Shown piece by piece: positions 1-8,041 of a DNA stretch of 33,336 nt. The position numbers and the translations under genes were made by a program. Positions within the stretch are counted from its first letter, which is position 1, and the number at the start of each line of letters is the position of its first letter. The notes beneath the pieces were generated by a model that saw nothing but the letters and a program-made list of their open reading frames with translations, was not told the origin of the DNA and made no database searches. The DNA lies in NCBI GenBank assembly GCA_030690985.1, contig JAUYFG010000010.1, forward strand, positions 1 to 33,336, given 5' to 3'. This DNA is from Pseudomonadota bacterium (GTDB lineage: Bacteria; Pseudomonadota; Gammaproteobacteria; Burkholderiales; Thiobacillaceae).

Positions 1-1
1 C

Positions 2-106
2 ACCCTTCGCTCCTATCTCGCCACCCCCCACAAGCAGGGCGCCAATCCATTTCTCGCTTTGACCCTGGCTTTCCAGGGCCACACGCCACAGCCCCGCTTC
101 GCCTGA
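2..106 (+). pseudogene. C-terminal end of an IS66-like transposase (partial)
   Basis: An open frame enters from the window edge and stops with TGA at 104-106, giving 34 residues. The tail has the pattern RSYLAT..KQG.NPF.AL, which resembles the C-terminus of IS66-family transposases. Only this end is visible, so it could be the end of an intact element lying outside the window or a remnant. No terminal inverted repeat was recognised after the stop. Identification rests on a short stretch and is tentative. Confidence 0.4.
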
Positions 107-140
107 CCAACAGATCAACTACGGCTACCTGAGTAGTTAC

Positions 141-181
141 GCCGGCGTCTTTAAAACAGCCGGCTGGAAGCCGGCGCTACG
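141..181. repeat. Palindromic REP-like repeat (GCCGGCTGGAAGCCGGC type)
   Basis: The segment contains GCCGGCGTCTTT followed by AGCCGGCTGGAAGCCGGC and ends GCTAC. The same words recur in inverted orientation at 32236-32300, where they form a long hairpin. It is a dispersed intergenic palindrome, here between the transposase tail and the rhodanese fragment. Confidence 0.6.
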
Positions 182-224
182 GGGAAGGCATGTTGCTTCG
201 GCACGATTTGCTGCTGCGTGCCGC

Positions 225-452
225 TCAGTTCCTGACCACCGGATTGCCTTCGCCGATCCAGCGGCTGATGCCGTTGCGCACGTTGTAGACCTTCGTGTAG
301 CCCATCTTCTCCATCAACTCGCGCGCCAATGAGTCGGTGCGGTTGCCGGTGCGGCAGATGACGATGACGGGTTGCTCGCGCGGTACTTCCCGCGTGAAGG
401 TGGGGAGGAAATCCGCTGCGTTATTCATATCGATGACCGGCCTGGTTTCCAA
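225..452 (-). pseudogene. Truncated rhodanese-domain protein directly behind htpX
   Basis: The frame encodes 75 residues with the rhodanese active-site loop CRTGNRT (cysteine nucleophile) and the C-terminal pattern VYNVRNGISRW. Complete single-domain rhodaneses are about 100-120 residues; the N-terminal strand and helix region with the usual DVR and HIxGA motifs is missing. The frame begins with TTG at 452, immediately after the TAA of htpX and in the same reading frame. A more conventional ATG lies 8-9 codons further in. No Shine-Dalgarno sequence is evident. The layout suggests a deletion removed the start of a rhodanese gene and joined the rest to the htpX end. Translation by re-initiation or stop-codon readthrough is possible but unproven. 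Confidence 0.6.
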
Positions 453-1340
453 TTACTGCAACGCCCGCAGTGCAGCGATACGTTCTTCCAGCGGCGGGTG
501 GGTCATGAACAGGCGCTTGATGCCGCCGCCACCGCCACCGGCGATGCCGAAGGCCGCCATTTTTTCCGGCAGGGGTGCCGGATGCAGCGAATTGAGGCGT
601 TGCAGCGCGGCGATCATGTTGTGCTTGCCGGCGAGGGTGGCGCCGCCGCTGTCGGCGATGAACTCGCGGCGCCGCGAGAACCACATGACGATGATCGAGG
701 CGAGAACGCCCAGCACCATTTCGGCGATGATCATGGTGACGAAAAATGCCGGGCCGGTGCCGCGTTCGGTCTTGAACACCACCTTGTCCACCACGTAGCC
801 GATGACCCGGGAGAAGAACATGACGAAGGTGTTCACCACGCCCTGGATCAGCGCCAGGGTCACCATGTCGCCATTGGCGGCGTGCGATACCTCATGGCCC
901 AGCACCGCTTCCGCCTCTTCCCGCGTCATTTGATTGAGCAACCCGGTGGAGACGGCGATCAGCGAGCTGTTCTTGCTCATGCCGGTGGCGAAGGCGTTGA
1001 CATCGGGCGACTCGTAGATGCCGACTTCCGGCATCTTGATGCCCGCTTGCGCCGAGTATTTGCGGATGGTTTCCACCAGCCAGCGTTCAGTCAAATTCGC
1101 AGTCGAGTTCGACGACACATCGATGACTTGCACGCCCATCGACTTTTTCGCCATCCACTTGGAAATGGCCAGCGAGATGAACGAGCCGCCGAAGCCCATC
1201 ACCGCCGCGAAAATCAGCAGCGAGGTCAGGTTGAGGCCTTGTTCGTTGAGGTAAGGCTCGACGCCGAGCAGGCGCATGGTGACGGACAGCACCAGCACGA
1301 TGGCCAGGTTGGTGGCGAGGAAAAGCAGAATGCGTTTCAT
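453..1340 (-). CDS. htpX: Membrane zinc metalloprotease HtpX
   Basis: This 295-residue protein matches HtpX, an inner-membrane M48-family endopeptidase that degrades misfolded membrane proteins alongside FtsH. The catalytic HExxH motif is present as HEVSH (H149, E150, H153) and the likely third zinc ligand is E226 in REFIAD. Two N-terminal hydrophobic segments (about residues 3-22 and 38-60) and two central ones (about 160-185 and 198-222) fit the four-helix topology. Length is close to the E. coli protein (293). The ATG at 1340 is preceded by AAGGAGA on the coding strand, a good ribosome binding site. A truncated rhodanese frame follows its stop codon with no gap. No regulatory site was recognised upstream. 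Confidence 0.95.
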   Translation of the reverse strand: MKRILLFLATNLAIVLVLSVTMRLLGVEPYLNEQGLNLTSLLIFAAVMGFGGSFISLAISKWMAKKSMGVQVIDVSSNSTANLTERWLVETIRKYSAQAGIKMPEVGIYESPDVNAFATGMSKNSSLIAVSTGLLNQMTREEAEAVLGHEVSHAANGDMVTLALIQGVVNTFVMFFSRVIGYVVDKVVFKTERGTGPAFFVTMIIAEMVLGVLASIIVMWFSRRREFIADSGGATLAGKHNMIAALQRLNSLHPAPLPEKMAAFGIAGGGGGGIKRLFMTHPPLEERIAALRALQ

Positions 1341-1408
1341 GGGGTCTCCTTGGGGTTCTCTAAAAAAATCAGTGGTCGTTGGATTTCGTGAGTCTATCCA
1401 TCAGTGGC

Positions 1409-1605
1409 GTAGGTTGGGTAACGCGCAGGGCCGGCGGGCAGGTCACGCCGATCAAACCGCATACCGGCGAGGGTAGCGTGCGCCGTGCGCACGATTGGAC
1501 TACGGAGGAGCTCGTAGGAGCGGGCTTGCCCGCGATTGACGGCGGTTATCGCGGGCAAGCCCGCTCCTACGGCAACGCGTTACCCACTACGAATCACATA
1601 GAGCC
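1409..1605. mobile_element. Degraded MITE copy A (right end intact)
   Basis: The right end (1576-1605) matches the 30-bp terminal inverted repeat of the intact copies at 6231-6549 and 8561-8882. The left end is recognisable only from about GGGTAACGCG at 1416-1425; the outermost bases are lost or diverged. The interior keeps the GGCAGGTCACGCCGATCAA segment and an uninterrupted palindrome GTAGGAGCGGGCTTGCCCGC...GCGGGCAAGCCCGCTCCTAC. It lacks the second arm of the first internal hairpin and the insert found in the other copies. It carries no gene. Confidence 0.75.
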
Positions 1606-1664
1606 GAAAAATCCGAATTATCATGATGCGTAATTCGTATTTATCGATTCATGGAAGACCCTTC

Positions 1665-2570
1665 ATGCTCAATTTCAAGCACCTCCATTATTTCTTCGCC
1701 GTGGCCAAGGCCGGCGCGGTCAACCGCGCTGCGGAAAAGCTCCATCTCACGCCGCAGACGCTGTCCGGCCAGTTGACGCTATTCGAGCAAAGGTTGGGCG
1801 TGTCGCTGTTCCGCCGCACCGGGCGGCGGCTGGAACTGACCGATACCGGGCGCCTGGTCCTGTCCTACGCCGAGGAACTGTTCCAGGTGAGCGCGGAACT
1901 GGAAGAAGCCTTGCGCGGCCGCCCTGAGGAAAAAGCGTTTCCGTTCCGGGTGGGGATCGCCGATGTGGTGCCCAAATCCATCGCCCACCGCTTGCTGGCC
2001 CCGGCGCTCGCCTTGCCGGAACCGGTGCGTCTGGTGTGCCGGGAAGACCGGCTCGACCGCCTGTTGGGGGAGCTGGCCGTGCACCGCCTGGACATGGTGC
2101 TGGCCGACAGCCCGATGCCGCCGGGCATGGATGTGAAAGGCTACAGCCACCCCCTGGGCGAATGCGGCGTCACTTTCTTCGCCACACCTGACCTGGCCGC
2201 GCGCCTCCCCGGCACTTTCCCCGAACAACTCGATGGCGCGCCCCTGCTCATTCCCGGCGAGGACAGCGCCCTGCGCGCGCCGCTGACACGTTGGCTGGAA
2301 CGCTGCAACCTGCGCCCGCGCATCGTCGGCGAATTCGACGACAGCGCGCTGATGAAGGCTTTCGGCAAGGCCGGCGCCGGCGTTTTTCCCGCACCGTCGG
2401 TCACTCGCCAGGAAGTGGAAAGCCAGTATGGCGTGGTGATGCTGGGAGAAACGCTGGAGATCAGGGAACGCTTCTACGCCATCTCGGTGGAGCGAAAAAT
2501 CGCCCATCCCGCCGTGCGGGCGGTGAGCGAGGGCGCGCGCGCGGGCATGTTTGCGGAAAAGAGCGAGTGA
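1665..2570 (+). CDS. nhaR: LysR-family transcriptional regulator, NhaR-like
   Basis: The 301-residue product starts with a LysR winged helix-turn-helix (residues about 5-64, with HLHYFFAVAKAG and the recognition region LTPQTLSGQL) and continues into a substrate-binding-type effector domain. The wording LHLTPQTLSGQ, LGECGV.FF, LLIPGEDS and GEFDDSALMKAFG matches NhaR, which in E. coli activates the Na+/H+ antiporter gene nhaA and pgaABCD. No antiporter gene lies next to it, so its target is unknown here. The ATG at 1665 is chosen because GGAAGA lies 7 bases upstream and the conserved domain begins at once; an in-frame ATG at 1623 would add 14 unconserved residues. The gene follows degraded MITE copy A, which may supply or interrupt its promoter region. 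Confidence 0.85.
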   Translation: MLNFKHLHYFFAVAKAGAVNRAAEKLHLTPQTLSGQLTLFEQRLGVSLFRRTGRRLELTDTGRLVLSYAEELFQVSAELEEALRGRPEEKAFPFRVGIADVVPKSIAHRLLAPALALPEPVRLVCREDRLDRLLGELAVHRLDMVLADSPMPPGMDVKGYSHPLGECGVTFFATPDLAARLPGTFPEQLDGAPLLIPGEDSALRAPLTRWLERCNLRPRIVGEFDDSALMKAFGKAGAGVFPAPSVTRQEVESQYGVVMLGETLEIRERFYAISVERKIAHPAVRAVSEGARAGMFAEKSE

Positions 2571-2685
2571 CCGGGCGGTTGTAGATGTCCTTGCGCTTGT
2601 CGTAGAGCGGGATGGTGGTGCCGCTGATGCGGTTCTTCAGCAGGTTGTCCAGGTTCACGTCGGCCACCACGCGCTCGCGCAGGCT
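2557..2685 (-). pseudogene. Unidentified conserved-looking coding remnant
   Basis: One minus-strand frame reads like real protein, with ERVVADVNLDNLLKNRISG and TTIPLYDKRKDIYNRPVTRS, unlike the Arg/Ala/Pro-rich text of the other frames. It overlaps the end of the nhaR-like gene by about 14 bases and lacks a plausible start. It follows the restriction-methylation remnant at 2691-2927 on the same strand but in another frame, so it may be a separate broken gene or a frameshifted continuation. The family was not recognised. Confidence 0.3.
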
Positions 2686-2690
2686 TCGTT

Positions 2691-2927
2691 CTACCGCTCG
2701 CGAGCCGGCGGTGAAGCCTTGATCTCGTCGAGGCCGAGGGGCCGTCCCAGCAGGGGCTGTTCCCGGTAGGACAGCCATTTCTTGAGCACCTGGCAGCCGC
2801 CCAGGGGGTATTCCGACACAGGTTCCGGGATGTCACGCCGGCAGGCGCGGTCATTCAGGTGCACGTCCACCCTGCGGCTCCCCAGCCGGGTCAGGCGTCG
2901 TGCCGGATATCGCAGCCAGTATTCCAT
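2691..2927 (-). pseudogene. C-terminal remnant of a type ISP-like restriction-methylation enzyme
   Basis: The 78-residue frame contains LNDRACRRDIPEPVSEYPLG followed by QVLKKWLSYRE, which resembles the C-terminal region of large type ISP restriction-modification proteins (usual wording IPE.VWEY.LGGYQV.KKWLSYRE). Those enzymes exceed 1,000 residues; nothing of the helicase, methylase or nuclease parts is present. Expected W and Y positions are altered (EPVSEYPLGGC), suggesting decay. This indicates a lost restriction system between the nhaR-like gene and ahcY. Confidence 0.5.
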
Positions 2928-3021
2928 CCGCCAGCCACGCGCGATTGCGCGCAGTACGCCGATCGCGACCAGATCGTCGATACAGATAGGCGCGGAAAAA
3001 CATCACCAAGTTCGGCGTATG

Positions 3022-3055
3022 AAAAGAAAAGGCCGCTACTTTCAATAGCGGCCTT
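3022..3055 (-). terminator. Rho-independent terminator of ahcY
   Basis: On the minus strand the sequence reads AAGGCCGCTA-TTGAAAG-TAGCGGCCTT followed by TTCTTTT: a 10-bp stem with a T-rich tail, about 45 bases beyond the ahcY stop. A second hairpin (GAAGCCGGC/GCCGGCTTC, 3062-3090) without a T tract lies between the stop and this terminator. Confidence 0.85.
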
Positions 3056-3097
3056 CCTGTTGAAGCCGGCTTCAGGAGCGCCGGCTTCCGGGGCGGA

Positions 3098-4525
<1,428 letters not shown>

Positions 4526-4563
4526 GCGAACTCCTTGAACTTGCGGCCGGGAGAGGGGGCGCA

Positions 4564-4660
4564 CTCACCTGGCGCACCCGTGCCCGGCACAGGTTGAACA
4601 GGTGAGCGCAGTTTTGAACCGAGCCTGACGGACAACCGTTGCAGCGCTCCTCGGTGGGGC
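4564..4660 (-). promoter_or_regulatory. SAH riboswitch of ahcY
   Basis: Read on the minus strand, the leader contains CCGAGGAGCGCTGCAACGG (4636-4654), then CAGGCTCGG (4619-4627) and CTGCGCTC (4604-4611). This is the ordered set of conserved words of the SAH riboswitch family: CCGAG pairs with CTCGG, and GAGCGC pairs with GCGCTC as a pseudoknot. Directly after it, CTCACCTG and CAGGTGAG (4565-4572) can form an alternative hairpin, a likely expression platform about 40 bases before the start codon. SAH riboswitches are known to switch on SAH-recycling genes. Position and orientation fit ahcY exactly. Confidence 0.93.
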
Positions 4661-4798
4661 GGGATTATCCCGACTCCCGCCCATATCGCAAAGCCGGTTC
4701 AGGCCAGATTCAGGCAAATTCGCGCCACCCCCGCGAAGGCATCGCGCTATGCAACTGTGCATGGCTCGGAGAACCGCCCCATGCCATGAAACAACGAT

Positions 4799-4879
4799 GT
4801 AGGTTGGGCTGAGGGACGAAGCCCAACAACAGTGCGGCTGGCGTGGGGATGTTGGGCTTCGTCCCTCAGCCCAACCTAC
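4799..4879. repeat. Long perfect palindrome, GTAGGTTGGGC type
   Basis: The left arm starts GTAGGTTGGGCTGAGGGACG and its exact reverse complement ends at 4879, giving a stem of 29 bp around a 23-base loop. Related palindromes occur at 15704-15776 and, more loosely, 20206-20278. It lies between the ahcY promoter region and the outer-membrane protein terminator. The rest of 4661-4921 shows no gene. Confidence 0.85.
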
Positions 4880-4921
4880 GTGGGACCCGAATGCCGGCTG
4901 TTTCACAGTAACCGTGCGCCC

Positions 4922-4948
4922 AACAAAAAGCCCGGCCGAGGCCGGGCT
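4922..4948 (-). terminator. Rho-independent terminator of the outer-membrane protein gene
   Basis: On the minus strand AGCCCGGCC-TCG-GGCCGGGCT is followed by TTTTTGTT, a nine-base-pair GC stem with a T tract, 25-50 bases beyond the stop of the gene at 4973-5614. Confidence 0.85.
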
Positions 4949-4972
4949 GCGCGAGAGGGGGTTGTGTAGCGT

Positions 4973-5614
4973 TTAGAAGTGGAATACGGCGCCAAGTGAA
5001 TACAGATCGACGTCGTGTTTATTGAAGTTGTTTCCGCCGCCAACATCCTGGAAGCGGTCCCATTCGGCCCGCAGGCCCATCTGCTTGCTGATCTGCCAGT
5101 TCACGCCGAGGCCGTAGGCCAAGTCGGTGCCATCGTCGCTGGCGTTGGCCGAGGCCAGCGTAGTCGACGCGGTTGCTTCGAGGTTCCAGGCGAAAACGCC
5201 CGCCTTGGCGAAGACGGCAAATGTCTCGTTTACCGGTAGGATGCCCACGGCGGAAAGCAGGAAACCATCCCCATCCGTTTTCGAGCGATAGGGGCTTCCC
5301 GCCAGGGTGGCGTAGGTGGCATTGCCGGTGAATGAACCCAGACCCACATAGGCTGCCTCGACTGCGAAATTCTTGTTCACTTGGTAACCGCCGAACAGCT
5401 TCCAGCCGGTGTCCGAGTCGTCCACCGAAGCCACGACGCCGGTCGCACCGAGCGCTTCCAGGTCGGATTTGAGTTGGCCCGCGTCGGAGTCAACCGTGGA
5501 TTGCCCCAGAGACACCCCGGCATACCAGCCGCTATCCGCAGCCATCGCCGCGACGGAACTGCCGGCCAGCAGCAGGGTGGCGAGGCTTGAAACGATCAAT
5601 TTGGTACGAAGCAT
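4973..5614 (-). CDS. Outer-membrane beta-barrel protein (OmpA transmembrane-like)
   Basis: The 213-residue product has a clear signal peptide (basic MLRTK, hydrophobic core, cleavage expected after AAMA around residue 25). The mature part is built of alternating strands: GWYAGVSLGQS near the start, KLFGGYQVNKNFAVEAAYVG in the middle, and a C-terminus ending in F (SLGAVFHF), the usual outer-membrane assembly signal. This fits an eight-stranded OmpA/OmpX-like barrel without a peptidoglycan-binding OmpA C-domain. Its role is unknown. The ATG at 5614 is preceded by GGGAGAAAG; longer starts would place the signal peptide internally. It is transcribed away from the XRE regulator at 5759, with which it shares an intergenic region, and ends at a strong terminator. 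Confidence 0.85.
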   Translation of the reverse strand: MLRTKLIVSSLATLLLAGSSVAAMAADSGWYAGVSLGQSTVDSDAGQLKSDLEALGATGVVASVDDSDTGWKLFGGYQVNKNFAVEAAYVGLGSFTGNATYATLAGSPYRSKTDGDGFLLSAVGILPVNETFAVFAKAGVFAWNLEATASTTLASANASDDGTDLAYGLGVNWQISKQMGLRAEWDRFQDVGGGNNFNKHDVDLYSLGAVFHF

Positions 5615-5686
5615 TTTCTTTCTCCCGATGGTTTGAACAAGGTTTTCCTTACGGATACGGCCTGATTTCGGTCGCAATACTACGTT

Positions 5687-5710
5687 ATGCGTAATTTGTT
5701 GTGCGTAATT
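5687..5710. promoter_or_regulatory. Direct repeats in the divergent promoter region (candidate operator)
   Basis: ATGCGTAATT (5687-5696) and GTGCGTAATT (5701-5710) are near-identical 10-mers with starts 14 bases apart, in the 144-bp gap between the outer-membrane protein gene and the XRE regulator. Further downstream GTTTTTGCGAAAAAC is close to palindromic. Such repeats between divergent genes are typical regulator sites; binding by the neighbouring XRE protein is an inference. Confidence 0.35.
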
Positions 5711-5758
5711 AATGGTATTGTTTTTGCGAAAAACGTAAGTAGTTTGCATATTCGCCGC

Positions 5759-6091
5759 ATGAATATCGGCGGCACGATCAAGGCTCTGCGAGAACAACGT
5801 GGCTGGTCCCAGGAAGAGTTGGGCTGGCGCGTAAGTTCATCGTCGGCAAACATTTCCCGCATCGAAACGGGTAAACACGGCCCCGGGCCTGATGTCCTCG
5901 AAGCCTTGGCCAAGGCTTTCGAGCTCAAGGTCTATGAACTGTTCGCTTTGGCCGAGGGCGAACCACTGCACCTGGTTGCCCGTCTCCCTGACCAAGCCGA
6001 GGAATTGCTGCTCCAGTCCTTCCGGGCGATGAGCGAGGAACGACGGCTACTGCTGCTGCAGGTGGGCGCCCAGTTTGCACAGCCAGGCTAA
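5759..6091 (+). CDS. XRE-family helix-turn-helix regulator
   Basis: The 110-residue protein begins with a Cro/C1-type helix-turn-helix (residues about 4-58: IKALREQRGWSQEELGWRV, ISRIETGKHGPGPDVLEALA), followed by a short C-terminal helical tail with QAEELLLQSFRAMSEERR that may support dimerisation. There is no peptidase or ligand domain. The ATG at 5759 places the domain at the N-terminus; longer forms run into the promoter region. It is divergent from the outer-membrane protein gene and may regulate it. No toxin gene adjoins it, so an antitoxin role has no support here. Confidence 0.85.
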   Translation: MNIGGTIKALREQRGWSQEELGWRVSSSSANISRIETGKHGPGPDVLEALAKAFELKVYELFALAEGEPLHLVARLPDQAEELLLQSFRAMSEERRLLLLQVGAQFAQPG

Positions 6092-6108
6092 GTAGGAAGG
6101 TCTTCCCT

Positions 6109-6230
6109 GTAGCGCCGGCTGATAAAGCCCCTGATGAAGCCCCTAAGCGAAGGACTAAGCCGCCAAAAGACGGCGGCCAAGTCCCTGCTTATACCCTTCG
6201 GCAATCCTTGCCGGCGGGATATAAAAAAAC
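6109..6230. repeat. Nested palindromic repeats, including a 62-bp repeat also at 15837
   Basis: Bases 6131-6192 are identical to 15837-15898. The repeat folds as nested stems: GCTT/AAGC outside, GGACT/AGTCC inside that, and GCCGCC/GGCGGC at the tip. The outer words CTGTAGCGCCGG (6109-6120) reappear inverted as CCGGCGCTACAG (6571-6582), so MITE copy B interrupts a larger palindromic array. No gene is present. Confidence 0.75.
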
Positions 6231-6549
6231 GGCTCTATGTGATTCGTAATGGGTAACGCGCAGGGCCGGCGGGCAGGTCACGCCGATCAACCTGCATACC
6301 GGCGATGGTAGCGTGCGCTGTGCGCACGATTGGACGTGTCCCATGGGATACCGTGCCCTGCGGGACAAAAATCGTGCGCACAGCGCACGCTACGGAGTTC
6401 GTAGGAGCGGGCTTGCCCGCGATTGGCGGCGGTTATCGCGGGCAGCGGAGTCGTTGCCGCTTCAGCGGCTTTACGAATCCGGCGTGCCCCTTGCGGGTGC
6501 AAGCCCGCTCCTACGGCAACGCGTTACCCACTACGAATCACATAGCGCC
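6231..6549. mobile_element. MITE copy B, 319 bp, with 30-bp terminal inverted repeats
   Basis: The ends (6231-6260 and 6520-6549) are inverted copies of the same 30-bp sequence, starting GGCTCTATGTGATTCGTA, with two mismatches. The element is flanked by the 8-bp direct repeat AAAAAAAC (6223-6230 and 6550-6557). Removing it and one repeat copy restores a hairpin with arms ATCCTTGCCGGCG and CGCCGGCAAGGAT. Inside are two large hairpins and no gene. The GG-terminated ends and AT-rich 8-bp duplication resemble ISL3-family transposition, an inference; no such transposase is in the window. Confidence 0.85.
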
Positions 6550-6622
6550 AAAAAAACGCCGGCAAGGATACCGGCGCTACAGTAGGGATTCGATTTTCGG
6601 CTGCGGGCCGATGACTTCGCTT

Positions 6623-7192
6623 TCAAGCCACGTCAGTCCCTGCGTACAACTCGGCAATCGGCAGCGCCACGCCGACGCTGGCGAATTCCACCACGTCGCC
6701 GGGCTCATAGGTGATGTAGAGCCAACCTATATCGCCTTGGCAGCGGTAGATCTCGACCTGTTGCGTGTCCTGGCTGACCAGGACGTATTCCTGGAGCGAG
6801 GGCAGGCGACGGTAGGCGTGCAGCTTCTCGCGCCGGTCGGTGGCTTCGGTGCTGGGCGAGAGGACTTCGACCACCAGCAGCGGGTTGCTCACCACCTGGG
6901 ATTCGTTGGCGGCGCTGGCCTGTTCGGAACAGGTGGCCATCACATCCGGGTAGTAATAGGCGCTGTCTCGGGCGACGTGGAGTTTCACGTCGTTCATGAA
7001 GACCTGGCAGGGTCTGCCTTTCAATGCCAGGGAGAGCGAGATGTAGGCATTCCCGGCTACCCGGTTGTGCCGCAGCGTTCCCCCCGACATGGCGTAAGCC
7101 TCGCCCCCCACGTATTCATGGCGGAACGGCGCGGTTTCCTCGAAGGCGAGGTACTCGGCTTCGGAAAGTATTTGTTTTTCCGCGAGTTGCAT
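6623..7192 (-). CDS. Uma2-family (DUF820) putative nuclease 1
   Basis: The 189-residue protein has the Uma2 layout: an N-terminal EAEYLAFEE..P.RHEYVGGE, a central VARDSAYYYPDVMATC carrying the PD of a PD-(D/E)XK fold, and NPLLVVEVLSPSTEATDR followed by KLHAYRRLPSLQEYVLVSQD. The family is structurally nuclease-like, is common in cyanobacteria and many other bacteria, and has no settled biological role. The ATG at 7192 lies 10 bases after the stop of the upstream Uma2 gene, so the two form an operon. The leader before the pair carries an SAH-riboswitch-like element. Sequence similarity between the two products is limited to the core motifs, so this is not a recent duplication. Confidence 0.85.
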   Translation of the reverse strand: MQLAEKQILSEAEYLAFEETAPFRHEYVGGEAYAMSGGTLRHNRVAGNAYISLSLALKGRPCQVFMNDVKLHVARDSAYYYPDVMATCSEQASAANESQVVSNPLLVVEVLSPSTEATDRREKLHAYRRLPSLQEYVLVSQDTQQVEIYRCQGDIGWLYITYEPGDVVEFASVGVALPIAELYAGTDVA

Positions 7193-7202
7193 GACGCGCT
7201 CC

Positions 7203-7676
7203 TCAGTGATTAAGCAACGGCCTGGGGTCCAGCCCATATTCGGATTGCGCGCGCTCGCCCTCGGCGCCGAAGAATCGTGCCTCGCCTGTTTCCAGGACGA
7301 TCCACACTTCCCTGGCGCCGGCCTCCAGGTAGAGGCGGGTCTTGAAGTGAAGTTCTTCCTCGGAATTGGAGGGGGAGCGCACCTCGACGCAGATTTCCGG
7401 GGCACGTGGGTAGGGCGTTTCGTAGCCGTGGCGGTTGAAAAAGGCATCTGAAAACCAGGCCACGTCGGCCACTTTTACCCCTTCTGGGGTGGCGACTGAA
7501 CATTCCATGAGGGTGCGTCCTTGCGGAAGCTTCTCCAGCAGGGTGGCGAGCACCGATTGCAGCCGGCCATGCCGATTACTGGCTGGACTCAAGACCACGT
7601 TTCCCCATTTGTCGAGTTCGATCTTGTACGGCAGGTCTCTGAGCGACTTGTCGGATAGCACTTCAGCCCACTGCAT
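7203..7676 (-). CDS. Uma2-family putative nuclease 2
   Basis: This 157-residue protein is the first gene of the pair. It shows the shorter Uma2 pattern: KIELDKWGNVVLSPASNRHG near the start, VADVAWFSDAFF with the acidic residue of the catalytic core, and APEICVEVRSPSNSEEELHF with E-V-R-S-P-S at the second acidic position, then LEAGAREVWIV. The ATG at 7676 has a GGGGG run 5-9 bases upstream as a weak ribosome binding site. It is about 95 bases downstream of an SAH-riboswitch-like element, at a spacing similar to ahcY and its riboswitch. Function is unknown; regulation by SAH is implied by position only. Confidence 0.8.
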   Translation of the reverse strand: MQWAEVLSDKSLRDLPYKIELDKWGNVVLSPASNRHGRLQSVLATLLEKLPQGRTLMECSVATPEGVKVADVAWFSDAFFNRHGYETPYPRAPEICVEVRSPSNSEEELHFKTRLYLEAGAREVWIVLETGEARFFGAEGERAQSEYGLDPRPLLNH

Positions 7677-7726
7677 GATGGCCCCCTATTTCCGTTGCGC
7701 AGGAGGTGGTGAGGCACGAACCGCAT

Positions 7727-7880
7727 CACCCTCACCTGACGTCCCATGCCCGGCACGGGTTGAACAAGCGAGCGCGGTTTTGAATCGAGCCTGACGGAAT
7801 AGCCGTTGCAGCGCTCCTCGGTGGGCCGGGATTATCCCGACTCCCGGCGCAATCGCAAAGTCGGCTTGCACCAGATTCAT
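7727..7880 (-). promoter_or_regulatory. Second SAH-riboswitch-like leader, before the Uma2 genes
   Basis: On the minus strand this block repeats the ahcY leader: CCGAGGAGCGCTGCAACGG (7803-7821) is identical, followed by CAGGCTCGA (7785-7793) and CCGCGCTCG. The similarity extends upstream through CGGGAGTCGGGATAATCCCG and TTTGCGAT to TGAATCTGG, and downstream through GTGCCGGGCA to CAGGTGAG. The outermost P1 pair is lost (CCGAG/CTCGA) but CGAG/CTCG remains, and the pseudoknot halves GAGCGC/GCGCTC are intact. The downstream alternative stem is kept with G-U pairs (CTCGCTTG/CAGGTGAG). Core conservation argues against simple decay; function is untested. Confidence 0.75.
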
Positions 7881-8041
7881 GCCACTGCAAGAAACCAGGC
7901 GCGATCAACTCCGCGATGCCTGATGCGGGATGCCCGCCTGCTTCGACTGAAAGAGGGGTGATGATTCACCGCAATTTTCCGCTATCCTCGCCACGCCCAC
8001 CGTAGCCACATACCACCCGTCTTTCCGTAGGAGAAAACATC

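Noticed and set aside
4565-4906. A 113-codon minus-strand frame upstream of ahcY
   Set aside because: It runs through the SAH riboswitch and a perfect palindrome, both of which explain the sequence. No protein-like motif is present.
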